From: Globodera rostochiensis
Taxonomy: Eukaryota; Nematoda; Chromadorea; Rhabditida; Heteroderidae
Length of the DNA stretch: 64,000 nucleotides
Direction of reading: 5' to 3'
Assembly: GCA_018350325.1 (NCBI GenBank)
Contig: JAEVLN010000025.1
Coordinates: forward strand, 348,098-412,097
Both the position numbers and the translations under genes were made by a program. Each line of letters begins with the position of its first letter. The first letter of the stretch is position 1. Below the pieces are notes generated by a model, which saw only the letters and a program-made list of their open reading frames with translations, had not been told where the DNA came from and ran no database searches. Below are positions 1 through 11,267 of the stretch, piece after piece.

Positions 1-1
1 T

Positions 2-121
2 GAGCGAGAAGAGGACAAATGGACTAATTGGGAGGAGGGGACAACTGAGTGGGAATGGTTTGTCCGTCAATGGAATCTCGTCATCGTCAGCTTCAACGAC
101 AGTGACATCGGCGATGGGTAG
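2..121 (+). CDS. 3' end of an F-box-like family gene
   Basis: The frame opens at base 2 and closes with TAG at 119-121. It gives [12 protein letters not shown].. and ends NDSDIGDG, the usual tail of the F-box-like family also seen at 5.5-5.9 kb and 12.2-14.2 kb. The upstream part lies outside the window, so this is the last exon or part of it. The residues DKW and the run WNLVIVSFNDSDIG match the other copies. I recognise the family as expanded in cyst nematodes, with an F-box-like start; its substrate or partner is unknown. Confidence 0.55.
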   Translation, partial: EREEDKWTNWEEGTTEWEWFVRQWNLVIVSFNDSDIGDG

Positions 122-2000
122 GGACTGATTGAATTATCCCAAAACTCTCCTCCCATCATTAAAATTTTTCTTATTGCCAGAATGGTTGAGGCAAACGAAG
201 GTCCGAGTGAGCCCACCGAGTGAATGGACGGAGTGAATTTTGGAGGAACGGAAAAGCGACTAATGAGACAATTGTTGGCTTCTTCCGTTTGAATATTTGA
301 AGCCGCCGATTTAATTTTGTAGTGCGGGGCATCAAGGTCGGGAGTGACAATGTGTCGGGAATACTTCGGGGATGGAAATGTCGATGCTGGGGTTCGGGGT
401 GAACAAGTAGTCGGGGAATGAGCCAAAAAGTGTCGGGTCGGGTTTTTGAATCTTAACATCTGTCTGCGTTCGTTTCTTGCCATTGAACCACCATTGAGCT
501 AAAGAACAATTGGACGGGGGATCGATTGACATTTCGACTCATCGGATGCTATGTGCTTTGAACTTTGCGGAAATTCTCATTTTTGAAGGAAAGAAGAAAA
601 TTTGTCGAAAATAGTGCTCCCTGATTCTTGCAAGTTATAAAATTGCTTTATTTGGCGTTCTTCGTTACAATATCGTTAAAAAAAATTTTAAACGATATTT
701 GTGGTCCTTTTTTAAAATTTTTCATTAATTTTCCAAAAAACCACGAAAATCTGCACAAAGTTCACAAAGCCCCTGAAAACCCACAAAAAGCAGCATTTCA
801 AAAAAAGCATCAATGGACTTTCAAAAAACCACAAAAAGCTACTAAAATACGCAATCTCAATTAGAATAGGGGATCATAAGAGAAGCCCAAAATAGCGGTC
901 GGGGTCAGTTCGGCGCAGCCGGTTCGGCGCGGTTTTTTCGGCCCGTCCCGTTTTGGCGCGCCCAGTTCGGCGCCGCTGGTAATTTGGACATTTTAGCGAG
1001 CGACGTTATGCATTTTTTAATTGCAAAAGACTAAAAGAGCTTAGGCTTAGGCCTAAACCTGTGCGAAACGTCCGTTTTTTTACTAGTGTGCGAAATGCCC
1101 ATGTGCCAAATATTCAGTGTGCGAAACGTTTCCCCCCCCCCCAGTGTGCGAAATGTCCGTTTTTCACTAGTGTGCGAAATGACCGTGTGCCAAATGTCCA
1201 ATGTGCCAAATGTCCGGACATCTAAAAGTATGCGTAGAATACGAATCGCACTTTGGATTTAGCTAATATCGAACCCTGAACGCGAATTCAAACATTTGGT
1301 AGAACAAATCCCCCCACATCTAAAAATTTTTTTGAAAAAGAAGTTTAAAAGATATTTCTAAAAGTTTTCGGCGTCGTATATCCGAATCTGACTCCACCCC
1401 GACCCAATTTTTCAAACATCGGACCCAAATTCGAATAATTTTAGTACAAGGGTCGTATTCGTCCTTGGATGCCAAGGACAGTCCTTGAAAATGGGCCCTC
1501 GATTTTAAAAATTGAAAATGTCCTTATTTTCAAGATTGTCCTTGAAAATGAGCACTTGGCTGGAAGTTCAAATAGTTGTAATTTAAATTGCAACATATAG
1601 TAAATTTTTTGGCATTGTGTATTATAGAAAAAGGCCATTTTATCACGTCCTCAAAACATTGGATCTCTTGTTCATTTTTACGTTAATTTTGGAGAAAATT
1701 TCTTAACAGACATTGCTAAAATCTTCAAAAAAAATTTTCCCGGCGGCACCTATCGGCACCGCCGACCCCTCCCATTCTTAAAAAAAGGCTTCAAAAATAC
1801 GGTTTTTTTTACTTTTTTGGTTTCAAATCCCTTAACAAATTTAGTCAAAAATTCAAAATTTCCTCGGTGGCTCCTATCTACGAGCTACGGATCATTTGCC
1901 GGGCCTTTGGAATTCATTTTTCTGATTTCTTGAGCATAAATTTCCATTTAAATCTAAGATTGAATGATTTTTAGAAACGGAAGGCTAAAAATAATTCTAA
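122..2000. other. gene-poor flank with short repeats
   Basis: I see no supported gene here. Bases 195-300 resemble the 3' flank of the F-box-like family (compare 6000-6120 and 43330-43425). Bases 1063-1215 hold about six degenerate copies of GTGTGCGAAATGTCCG interrupted by a C run. Bases 1737-1765 carry one copy of the GGCGGTGCCGATAGGCGCCG-type hairpin repeat. The open frame near 628-864 starts at TTG and is AT-rich; I do not call it. Confidence 0.5.
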
Positions 2001-2002
2001 AA

Positions 2003-2052
2003 ATGTCGTAAAACGAAAGCGACGAGGAGCAGCAACAGCAAATGGAGAAAAT
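2003..2052 (+). pseudogene. first exon of F-box-like family, premature stop
   Basis: ATG at 2003 reads MS, then TAA at 2009-2011, then NESDEEQQQQMEKM in the same frame, followed by a GTGAGT donor at 2053. An intact minus-strand relative at 4970-5019 reads MSDNESEKEQQQQMEK and uses the same donor, so the stop replaces an Asp codon. No second exon is visible downstream before the inverted repeat begins, so this is a relic. Confidence 0.6.
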
Positions 2053-2285
2053 GTGAGTTTATTTCCTAATTTGTCCTCGAGGTCAGTCCGTCCCGAACAT
2101 TCCCTCCCGCCCCCATTCCTCTCAGAGACATGCTCAGCCGGCTTTCGATTATCCGAACCGTAATTTTTCTTTATGCATCTGAAAATTTTTTGTGCCTATT
2201 AGGCATTTTTTCACACCGATTTTTATGAACCCGGTTCCCGAGGGAAGTCCGTCTTCCGTCCCGAACATCCCTCCACCCAAATGCA

Positions 2286-2385
2286 ACCAAAATTTACAAA
2301 TACGGTCATTTTTAAAACTTTAGGAATTGATGAGGTCCAGCGGTGCCGATAGGCACCTCCGGGAAATTTTTATTGAAGATTTGAA
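2286..2385 (+). repeat. outermost left arm of nested inverted repeat
   Basis: This stretch matches the reverse complement of 11268-11413. Both contain the block AATTTACAAATACGGTCATT and a hairpin reading CAGCGGTGCCGATAGGCACC followed by TTTTTATTGAAGATTTGAAT. The right-hand partner carries about 45 extra bases. It joins directly to the 2386-4490 arm, so the two belong to one original inverted repeat. Confidence 0.75.
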
Positions 2386-4490
2386 TATTGTTAAGAAAGC
2401 GGTCAGGATTTGTTTAATTACAAAACAAACGAATTTCTTATGGGTGGGTTATACTGTATAGACAGTTTTAAACTTTATCAAAAATTAAATCAAAGCAGAA
2501 TTCTCAAAAAAACATTTTTTAACGGGTGCGAGTTACGTCAGGCAACCTTTTGTGAAGGGTGTGAACAGGGATGCGGCTATGACCGGATGTGATTAGTGGT
2601 GATCGTGGGAACGTCGTTAAAGAAGGGGGGGGGGGGGGTGACGATGCGTCATTTCCCCATCAGCAGCAGCACTCGCTTAGCCCCCGCTCTAAATAAAAAA
2701 CCCCGGGGATGTGTATGCACATTTCAGGATCCGACTCTCCCCCCCCCGTCTGCTGAAATAGTTGGAAACAATTTTTGTCCATTTGTTATTGACGACTTCT
2801 CAGCAGATCATCCGATCATTTTACCAGCAGATGGGGCAGTTATGAGCAAAAGAATATGTCTTTAATGGCCGGACAGATTTTGTTATGCCGTGGTTATACC
2901 CCCTTTCCTTTTATTATCTGTTGTAGCACATTCATTCATTTGTGGAATAGGAGAAAAAAGTTTGTGAGCATGCCATTACTTCGTTCCCCTCTTTTTGTGA
3001 AACATGATTCAAAAATTAAAGCAAATTCAGGGACAAATGTCTGCTTACTTGGTAAACAAAACAACCAACCACAGAAAGCGAAAAAAATCGGTTGCTTTTT
3101 CGGTTTCTATTTGAAACTTTTGACGACAGTTTAAAAATAGGGATTGAACGAATTTTAAGAATGCAAATGCAATTAAAGCTCAGCGCTTTGGATTTGAACT
3201 ACATCAACGATGGGTTTGTGCAGGCGGCCAAGTGATTGAATTTAACAATTAAAATAATAAATTCAACAAAGTCAATAATTAAAACATATTAATTAATATG
3301 GCTCAAAGCCAGGTACGGCCACGGTCAGTGGGTCAGTTGCTGATGAACACAACAATGCGCATAATTTTTTTTTTGACGGGGTGGGATTTTCTGAAAGTTT
3401 GGTTGATTTTTGCAAATCATTTTCAAACACCGAAAGTGCGTTCTTGTGCAAGGAATACCTGCGTCAAAGCCAGGCGAGCGCGGCGCCGCACAAGCTCTTT
3501 GTGAGCCCTTTGCGCATTCTTTTTTTTTTAAAGAATGTGAGTTTGGTGACATGAATTCACCAATGGTCTACAAACTTTCATCGATATTTCGACTATATTA
3601 GTGAGAAAATGCGAGAAAAAACATTTTTCTGTAAATTGTCGAATTCGGGTTTGGAGCTCGAAGTCGGTCGGAATGGAGGTCAGATTGGGATTCTACGACC
3701 CAGAAAACACTATTTCGTTATTAAACAAAACTTTTTGTTGTTGTTGTTGACGCCAAGGGCGTAGCCAGGACAAGATTCACTTTCACTTTTACTTGAACCT
3801 ATGGGGGTATCCCAGGGTCCTCATTTGTGGTTTTTGGAAAGGTTGATGAGGCTAAGTTTTAAAAAATAGATTTAGAGGCTTTTGTGATTGTAGGGGAAAA
3901 TTAGCCTTTTTGGGGATTTTGGCCATTTTTTTCTTAGCAAATTTCGTTAACTCAATGAAGCAAGGAGTAACAACAAATCGAACATTTTTCAGAGAAATTA
4001 GTACATATTACTTATTACCATCTTTTGAAGCACTTTTCACAAAACTGATTGGGCAATATTAAAAATGCCAGTGTTGGCTACATGTGGCCATGGTAGTTAT
4101 CAGTGCCGGCTTTGCCCCAACAATGGGCATTGTTGTCGTTGTTGCCACTATGCTCCTGAAGGACATATTTGTGCGGAGGAACGGGAACGTCGACAGGAAC
4201 AGGAACGTCGACAGAGAGAAGAGGAAAAGGCGGTGAGTGAGGGTGCAAAATAAAAAATTGGTAATATTTAGGTTTGGCCCCCACCCACACGTCTTTTTTG
4301 TAAAAATTATTTTTTGGTTTTAAAGTCGATAAAAAGATGTTTTCTGCGGAGAGTTCGGTTATAGAAGAAAAATAATCTTACTCTTGGCCATCGACCCCGA
4401 AGTTTTTAATCGGCATTTAAAATAGTGGTGCAAAATTCAGGTTAAGTGCGCGAAAATTATGGCATAGTGCTTTCGAAAGCCGTGAATGTT
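2386..4490 (+). repeat. outer left arm (2.1 kb) of inverted repeat
   Basis: It is near-identical to the reverse complement of 6975-9080; paired positions sum to about 11465-11467 throughout, shifting only at homopolymers. The arm contains no-name open frames that repeat exactly on the other side, and a Cys-rich exon at 4065-4243. It starts at TTGTTAAGAAAGCGGTCAGG and ends at GAAAGCCGTGAATGTTTA. The high identity implies a recent duplication or ongoing arm-to-arm gene conversion. Confidence 0.9.
4065..4234 (+). CDS. Cys-rich CGHGxYQC exon with Arg/Glu tail (left-arm copy)
   Basis: ATG at 4065 reads MPVLATCGHGSYQCRLC.. and then NGHCCRCC, a tight cluster of Cys and His like the distal half of a RING or a zinc ribbon. 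A Glu/Arg coiled-coil stretch follows. The frame continues to TAA at 4251-4253, but GCG|GTGAGTGAGG at about 4234 is a strong splice donor and the same site occurs in the paralogs at 7.2 and 53 kb, so I take SEGAK as intron. It looks like the first exon of the SecA-like gene family. Metal binding is inference; the protein is not a family I can name. Confidence 0.5.
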
Positions 4491-4590
4491 TACGAATCTC
4501 ATCCTGAAACAAATCCCGGATCCCGACCAAGACATTCGCTTTAATGAAATCAGTGATGACGAAGAGGATGTGAAGGAATGTGCCTGAGCA
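4491..4590 (+). pseudogene. broken copy of the LILKQIPD exon of the SecA-like family
   Basis: Immediately beyond the left arm the DNA reads TNLILKQIPDPDQDIRF then NEISDDEEDVKECA and a stop. This matches part of the large exon at 62391-63064 (LILKQIPDPEQDIR.. ISDDEEDVKECAK). Only about 100 bp is kept. Downstream sequence is unrelated, so this is a truncated duplicate. Confidence 0.65.
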
Positions 4591-4969
4591 CGTTCCTGGG
4601 AGAATTGGGAAGGGAATGTTCGGGACGGAAGACGGACTGCCCTCGGATGTGCCATGATCCCATCTTTTTTCACATCATTTCTTGGAATTAAAAAAATTCT
4701 AGGAAAAAACTGAGTTTTATTGAAATATCAAAAATGCTTGAAAACTTTTGAAGGGTATATTTTGTGCAAAAAAGTTCGATTTTATGGGGTGCATTTTTGG
4801 GCAATAACAAAAATTTCTTTGAAGGATCTTTACAAGAAAAATTTGAATTAAGAAATTTTTCGAAAAACTGTCGAATAGGCACAAAAGTAAAAAAAAACGC
4901 TTAAAAATGCCGAAATTTCCAACAGCCAATCCCTGCTCGTTTCTCTCTTACATTAGGAAATAAACTCAC

Positions 4970-5019
4970 ATTTTCTCCATTTGCTGTTGCTGCTCCTTTT
5001 CGCTTTCGTTGTCCGACAT
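4970..5019 (-). CDS. orphan first exon of F-box-like family
   Basis: On the minus strand ATG at 5019 reads MSDNESEKEQQQQMEK and ends in phase 2 at a GTGAGT donor, the same structure as the first exon at 14179-14222. It lies in the left-only insert (4491-5257) between outer and inner inverted-repeat arms. I find no matching second exon at lower coordinates, so it may be a stranded exon. Confidence 0.5.
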
Positions 5020-5257
5020 TTTTATAAATTAATTTTAGCGTTTCGATAAAACTAATTCTAAATTATGCAATTTTAGAATATATTCCGAAAGTCTCGAATG
5101 ATCCGTAGCAAATGTTTGTGATGTGTCGGGGAAGAATATTTTCCATTGGGGGGGGGCAATCCAAATGAAAAAGTGATCGATTGGGGCGCCAGGGATGGAC
5201 GGGGTAATCTATAACCGAAAAAAATAAATTTTTTAAAGTGAGTTTAATGTTTGAAAT

Positions 5258-5524
5258 ATTCACTTTTAAATTTTTTAAAGGTATTATCACTGAGATTTTG
5301 GTCGAAAATCTCGAAACAAAAAAACTCATCTGCGGATTTTTCCTCATTCTGTGGTTTTTGGAAAGGTCAATGAGTCATTTGTGACAGGAAATTGCTCAAA
5401 TCAATTGTCGTGACACTCAAAATAATTTCAATTATACATCGAAACGATTTGTCTGTAATTTTCAGACAAATCAGATCCGAGCATCAAAAATCATTTCCAG
5501 GATCACTCTGCGATCAATCCACCC
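5258..5524 (+). repeat. inner left arm of inverted repeat
   Basis: It matches the reverse complement of 6121-6387 with position sums of 11645. It starts near ATTCACTTTTAAATTTTTTA and ends at GCGATCAATCCACCCC. The different sum from the outer arms shows that the two sides carry unequal inserts between the arms (767 bp left, 587 bp right). Confidence 0.85.
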
Positions 5525-5949
5525 CTTCTCTCCGGCGATTCTTCGCAATTGCGCAAATCTTCGATCGATCAATTCCTATGGACTTTTCCCCGAGTTCCCG
5601 GCCGCCGACAACGCCGGCGCTTGGTCTGCCGAAGCTTTGGCTAAATGGTTGCTTAGGCAATGCTTCTGAGTCGATCAATTTCATCATCCGTTTTCTGCAT
5701 TCACCAATTTATGGCATTGAACCATTTGAGCTGAAGAACAATTTGACGGGGGAGCAATTGACATTGCGACAAATTGACGAAGACTATTGGCTGTTGGTGC
5801 GTTGTCCAATTGGGCGAGAAGAGGACAAATGGACTAATGGGAATGGCACCGTCAACGGAATTGCACCTTCGTTAACTTCGAAGACAGGGACATCGGCGAC
5901 GGGTAAGGGAATAAAATTGTCTCAAACTTTCCCCTCCCATCATTAAAAT
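5525..5949 (+). pseudogene. F-box-like family pseudogene in the palindrome spacer
   Basis: One frame reads [19 protein letters not shown] then [14 protein letters not shown] and ALAKWL, matching the family's [20 protein letters not shown] region. The expected [12 protein letters not shown] part is missing. A second frame then gives [12 protein letters not shown].. and [26 protein letters not shown]. The end ([11 protein letters not shown]) is in yet another frame. A deletion and at least one more frame change make this a pseudogene. It is the only gene-like content between the inner arms. Confidence 0.7.
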
Positions 5950-6120
5950 CTTTTTTTCAGGATGATTGAGGCGGCAAAGGCTGGGCAAAGTGAGTGCAAA
6001 AAGTGAAGGACACGGAGGGATTTGATGAAGGAAATTTAAACGGAAAATTGATTAAATGGCACAATAATTTTGGTGTCTCCACCTTTGCCGTAATAAATGT
6101 TTGAAGCCAAAATTCTTCTG

Positions 6121-6387
6121 GGGTGGATTGATCGCAGAGTGATCCTGGAAATGATTTTTGATGCTCGGATCTGATTTGTCTGAAAATTACAGACAAATCG
6201 TTTCGATGTATAATTGAAATTATTTTGAGTGTCACGACAATTGATTTGAGCAATTTCCTGTCACAAATGACTCATTGACCTTTCCAAAAACCACAGAATG
6301 AGGAAAAATCCGCAGATGAGTTTTTTTGTTTCGAGATTTTCGACCAAAATCTCAGTGATAATACCTTTAAAAAATTTAAAAGTGAAT
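6121..6387 (-). repeat. inner right arm of inverted repeat
   Basis: This is the reverse-complement partner of 5258-5524. It includes the motif TGTGGTTTTTGGAAAGG seen again near 3815 and 13437, which appears to be an intron-derived dispersed repeat. Confidence 0.85.
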
Positions 6388-6394
6388 CCACACC

Positions 6395-6668
6395 TTTTGC
6401 TTAAAAGTATTGCCCAATTGCTGGACATTCAAGTCAAGAAAGGTTTGTGTCTTTTGCGCTTCCTGCACAGCTTCATGCCCCTGGCAACAACGGCTTCTCG
6501 CTCCTGGGCATCCCGTTTTCGTTGTTGATGTGCTTGCAATGCAAGCCGCTGTCGCGCCCTTTCTGCAAGGTTAAGAGAAATTCATTACTTTTTTGGACGC
6601 CGTTCTTTCTCTTGTTCCTTTTGTCGTTTACGTTCCTGGACAAAAAATGTAATAAATCGAATTTTTGC
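6395..6668 (-). pseudogene. broken coiled-coil exons of the SecA-like family
   Basis: Minus strand: a coil exon ERKRQKEQEKERR (about 6600-6640) is followed by ARQRLALQAHQQRKRDAQE then EAVVARG. In the 61.5-kb copy this exon continues IEAVQEVQKTET, but here GGGCATGAAGCTG lacks one T, shifting the frame. The order after the Cys-rich exon at 7231-7400 matches the order of modules in the 52-53 kb gene. Broken copy. Confidence 0.6.
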
Positions 6669-6719
6669 CTCGATAAAATTTAAATTTATTTTTAAAATCA
6701 AAATCGTAAATCTGGGGAG

Positions 6720-6970
6720 CAGCTCATTTCAGCGCCGGAGCGCTGAAGGCTAGCTTTTTGCAAACTCAACAAAAAACAAGATTAATTTGGTACCATTGGA
6801 AAGCTCTGGATGTTTTAAACAATTTACTAAGCAAAACTAAGCAATCCGAGCTTTCTCAAAAAAGTTATGAATTGATAAAACAAAAATTTCGGGGTTTTGC
6901 GACACACTTTCGAGCCGCAGTTATAACTTTTTCAATAAGTTCGAATCGCCTAGATTTTGTTTAATGAATT
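6720..6970. repeat. dispersed repeat related to 31.1-31.45 kb element
   Basis: Bases 6770-6890 (GGAAAGCTCTGGATG, CCGAGCTTTCTCAAAAAAG) match the body of the element at 31115-31452. The copy lies in the right-only insert of the inverted repeat and appears degenerate. Confidence 0.5.
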
Positions 6971-6974
6971 GTTA

Positions 6975-9080
6975 AACATTCACGGCTTTCGAAAGCACTA
7001 TGCCATAATTTTCGCGCACTTAACCTGAATTTTGCACCACTATTTTAAATGCCGATTAAAAACTTCGGGGTCGATGGCCAAGAGTAAGATTATTTTTCTT
7101 CTATAACCGAACTCTCCCCAGAAAACATCTTTTTATCGACTTTAAAACCAAAAAATAATTTTTACAAAAAAGACGTGTGGGTGGGGGCCAAACCTAAATA
7201 TTACCAATTTTTTATTTTGCACCCTCACTCACCGCCTTTTCCTCTTCTCTCTGTCGACGTTCCTGTTCCTGTCGACGTTCCCGTTCCTCCGCACAAATAT
7301 GTCCTTCAGGAGCATAGTGGCAACAACGACAACAATGCCCATTGTTGGGGCAAAGCCGGCACTGATAACTACCATGGCCACATGTAGCCAACACTGGCAT
7401 TTTTAATATTGCCCAATCAGTTTTGTGAAAAGTGCTTCAAAAGATGGTAATAAGTAATATGTACTAATTTCTCTGAAAAATGTTCGATTTGTTGTTACTC
7501 CTTGCTTCATTGAGTTAACGAAATTTGCTAAGAAAAAAATGGCCAAAATCCCCAAAAAGGCTAATTTTCCCCTACAATCACAAAAGCCTCTAAATCTATT
7601 TTTTAAAACTTAGCCTCATCAACCTTTCCAAAAACCACAAATGAGGACCCTGGGATACCCCCATAGGTTCAAGTAAAAGTGAAAGTGAATCTTGTCCTGG
7701 CTACGCCCTTGGCGTCAACAACAACAACAAAAAGTTTTGTTTAATAACGAAATAGTGTTTTCTGGGTCGTAGAATCCCAATCTGACCTCCATTCCGACCG
7801 ACTTCGAGCTCCAAACCCGAATTCGACAATTTACAGAAAAATGTTTTTTCTCGCATTTTCTCACTAATATAGTCGAAATATCGATGAAAGTTTGTAGACC
7901 ATTGGTGAATTCATGTCACCAAACTCACATTCTTTAAAAAAAAAAGAATGCGCAAAGGGCTCACAAAGAGCTTGTGCGGCGCCGCGCTCGCCTGGCTTTG
8001 ACGCAGGTATTCCTTGCACAAGAACGCACTTTCGGTGTTTGAAAATGATTTGCAAAAATCAACCAAACTTTCAGAAAATCCCACCCCGTCAAAAAAAAAA
8101 TTATGCGCATTGTTGTGTTCATCAGCAACTGACCCACTGACCGTGGCCGTACCTGGCTTTGAGCCATATTAATTAATATGTTTTAATTATTGACTTTGTT
8201 GAATTTATTATTTTAATTGTTAAATTCAATCACTTGGCCGCCTGCACAAACCCATCGTTGATGTAGTTCAAATCCAAAGCGCTGAGCTTTAATTGCATTT
8301 GCATTCTTAAAATTCGTTCAATCCCTATTTTTAAACTGTCGTCAAAAGTTTCAAATAGAAACCGAAAAAGCAACCGATTTTTTTCGCTTTCTGTGGTTGG
8401 TTGTTTTGTTTACCAAGTAAGCAGACATTTGTCCCTGAATTTGCTTTAATTTTTGAATCATGTTTCACAAAAAGAGGGGAACGAAGTAATGGCATGCTCA
8501 CAAACTTTTTTCTCCTATTCCACAAATGAATGAATGTGCTACAACAGATAATAAAAGGAAAGGGGGTATAACCACGGCATAACAAAATCTGTCCGGCCAT
8601 TAAAGACATATTCTTTTGCTCATAACTGCCCCATCTGCTGGTAAAATGATCGGATGATCTGCTGAGAAGTCGTCAATAACAAATGGACAAAAATTGTTTC
8701 CAACTATTTCAGCAGACGGGGGGGGGGGGGAGAGTCGGATCCTGAAATGTGCATACACATCCCCGGGGTTTTTTATTTAGAGCGGGGGCTAAGCGAGTGC
8801 TGCTGCTGATGGGGAAATGACGCATCGTCACCCCCCCCCCCCTTCTTTAACGACGTTCCCACGATCACCACTAATCACATCCGGTCATAGCCGCATCCCT
8901 GTTCACACCCTTCACAAAAGGTTGCCTGACGTAACTCGCACCCGTTAAAAAATGTTTTTTTGAGAATTCTGCTTTGATTTAATTTTTGATAAAGTTTAAA
9001 ACTGTCTATACAGTATAACCCACCCATAAGAAATTCGTTTGTTTTGTAATTAAACAAATCCTGACCGCTTTCTTAACAAT
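6975..9080 (-). repeat. outer right arm (2.1 kb) of inverted repeat
   Basis: Reverse-complement partner of 2386-4490. It ends at CTTTCTTAACAATA where the satellite-bearing insert starts. The continuation of the arm reappears at 11268. Confidence 0.9.
7231..7400 (-). CDS. Cys-rich CGHGxYQC exon with Arg/Glu tail (right-arm copy)
   Basis: Identical at the protein level to the 4065 copy: MPVLATCGHGSYQCRLC.. CCRCC, then a Glu/Arg stretch, with the donor GTGAGTGAGG at about 7230. Unlike the left copy it is followed, in the right direction, by coil exons at 6.4-6.65 kb, so this arm keeps more of the ancestral gene. The downstream frameshift suggests it no longer makes a full protein. Confidence 0.5.
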
Positions 9081-9169
9081 ACTAGCGGTTTAGGTGCGCC
9101 TAACGGCGCACCAACCGCTAGAAGTACGGATATGTTATGAACAGATTTGATGAAATACTTCAAAGCTTT

Positions 9170-10830
9170 TTATCCTTGGAATTTTCTTCTTTTGACATTT
9201 TTCCGCTTTTGACACTTTTTCCTCTTGGCGTTTTAACCTTTTGACATTTTCCAACTTTTGGCTTTACCCACGTTTGGCACATTCCCCCACCTCACTTTTC
9301 TGCTTTTGGCACTTTCCCCCCTTTGGCATTTTCTCGGCTTTTGGCTTTTCCCCCGTGGCATTTCACGTTTTGGCAGTTTTCCCTCTTGGCACTATTCCTC
9401 TTGGCATTTTCTACCTTTTTACCTTTTCCCCTTTGGCACTTTTCCTTTTTGGCATTATACCTTTTGGCACTTTTGCCGCTTGGCACTTTTTCCTCTTGGC
9501 ATTTTCATCTTGTGGCACTTTTCCCCGCTTTTGGCTTTTCCCCGTGGCATTTCACCTTTTGGCACTTTTTTCTTTAGGCATCTTCATCTTATCGCATTTT
9601 CCCCTCTTGATTTTCCTTTTTGACACTGTTGCCTCTTGTGCCGCTTGGCACTTTTTTCTCTTGGCATTTTCTCTCTTTTCCCCCGCGCCTTTTGGCACTT
9701 TATCCTTTAGGCATCTTCATCTTATGGCATTTTTCCCTTTTGGCACTGTTGCCTCTTGGCATTTTCTCCCTTTTTACCGTTTCCCCTTTGGGTACTTTGC
9801 CCTTTTGGCATTTTACTTTTGGACTTTGCCGCTTGGCACTTTTTCCTCTTGGCACTATTCTTCTTGGCATTTTCTCTTTTTTTCCCTTTTGGCACTTTTC
9901 CCTCTTGGCACTATTCCTCTTGACATTTTCTCTCTTTTTCCCTTTTGTCACATTCTCGATTGGCACTTTTCCCCGCTTTTGGCTTTTCCCCCGTGGCATT
10001 TCACCTTTTGGCACTTTTTCCTTTTGGCATTTTCATCTTGTGGCACTTTTCCCCGCTTTTGGCTTTTCCCCGTGGATTTCACCTTTTGGCACTTTTTCCT
10101 TTTGGCATTTTCATCTTGTGGCACTTTTCCCTCTTGATTTTAGCTTTTTCCCCTTTTGGCACCGTTCCCTCTTGGCATTTTGCCTTTTAGCACTTTTCCA
10201 TTTTGACATTTTCCCTTTTGGCACGTTGTTTCTTGGCAAGGCACTTTATTTCTGGCATTTTCTTTTAGGGCACTTTCTTTATTGGCATTTTCCCTTTGGC
10301 ACTTTACCCTCTTGGCATTTTCATCTTATGGCATTTTTACCCGCTCTGCACTTTTCCCTTCTGGCATTTTTCCCTCTTGGCATTTCATCTTATGGCACTT
10401 GCATCTCTTAATTTTCCCGTCTGGCTTTCACCTTTTGGCACTTTTTTCTTTTGATTTTTATCTTATGGCACTTTTCTCCCAAGGCATTTTTCACGCTTTT
10501 GGCTTTTCTCCTTGGCAGTTTTACTTTTTTCCCCCTTGGCGTTTTTCCCAATTTTAGCTTTTCCACTTGGCATTTACCCAGCTTGGCTTTTCCCTTTGGC
10601 ATTTTGACTTTCTCCCTTTTCCCGCTTTTGGCTTTTCTCCTTGGCAGTTTTACTTTTTAGCACTTTCTTTTTGGCATTTTCACTGCTGGCATTTGCACTT
10701 GTTGGCACGTTTCTTTCTTGATTTTCCCTTCTGGCACTTTTCCCCCTTGGCGTTTTTCCCAATTTTAGCTTTTCCCCTTGGCATTTTCCCGGGTTTTGGC
10801 TTTTCCCTTTGGCATTTTGACTTTCTCCCT
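9170..10830. repeat. TTGGCA(C/T)TTT satellite, about 1.66 kb
   Basis: The plus strand is a degenerate tandem array with unit about 12-17 bases and core TTGGCATTTTCCC / TTTGGCACTTTT, variants such as GCTTTTGGCTTTTCCCC recurring as longer higher-order units. Because the unit has few stops, long overlapping frames appear in all three plus frames (rich in FGTF, WHF, LALF) and in minus frames (rich in KCQKGK); these are not genes. The strand is strongly pyrimidine-rich. Confidence 0.9.
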
Positions 10831-10951
10831 TTGTTTAAAGGTTTTAACAAAAATCATTTGCCTTTAAAAATTTATTATTTGTTTTTTTAATAAAAAAAGC
10901 TATTAAAAAATTTTTAGTTTAATATTAAATAATTGAAAAAATTGTTTTAAT

Positions 10952-11018
10952 GTTCCGGAATTGAACCCACACATTAAACAGTGCAGGATAACGCGCTCAT
11001 CCACCACACTACGGACTC
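10952..11018 (-). repeat. tRNA-like (SINE-type) sequence
   Basis: On the minus strand an A-box-like TAGTGTGGTGGATGAG (about 10997-11012) is followed about 30 bases on by a B-box-like GGGTTCAATTCC (10957-10968). The acceptor and T stems pair poorly, so I call a tRNA-derived element, not a functional tRNA. Confidence 0.45.
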
Positions 11019-11267
11019 GACTGGTTGTATCACTTATTTTTTCTTTACCAATCCCCAATCTCCCCCCATCGTCTCATTCCTCTCTTTCTCCGGCAAAAGT
11101 CTCTTCACTTGCCAGACTGTTTCTTTGAAATCTTTCGTCTGCCCTTCTTCACTTCTTTAGTACTGAAATTCAAACAATAATTTTTACGCGAAATTTCCCC
11201 GCTAATTCAAATCCCCAACCACGTCAGGACAAACATCCAAACACACATTCAACTTTATAATATAGGA

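Larger units (their letters stand above)
9081..11267. repeat. 2.2-kb insert splitting the right arm
   Basis: The two pieces of the right arm (to 9080 and from 11268) are contiguous on the left side at 2385/2386, so everything between is an insertion. It starts ACTAGCGGTTTAGG.. with a short inverted repeat (CTAGCGGTT..AACCGCTAG at 9082-9121), contains the satellite, a tRNA-like sequence and AT-rich DNA. I cannot define its precise ends or class. Confidence 0.7.

Noticed and set aside
628..864. Frame starting with a signal-peptide-like stretch (VIKLLYLAFFVTIS)
   Set aside because: The start is TTG, composition is AT-rich and Lys/Asn-biased, and no splice or conserved motif supports it.
4720..5350. 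Left-only insert as a gene
   Set aside because: Apart from the 50-base first exon, frames are Phe/Lys-rich with no motif; no partner exons.
9241..10890. Long overlapping open frames of 60-298 codons on both strands
   Set aside because: They are by-products of the stop-poor TTGGCA(C/T)TTT satellite; protein is low complexity and open in several frames at once.
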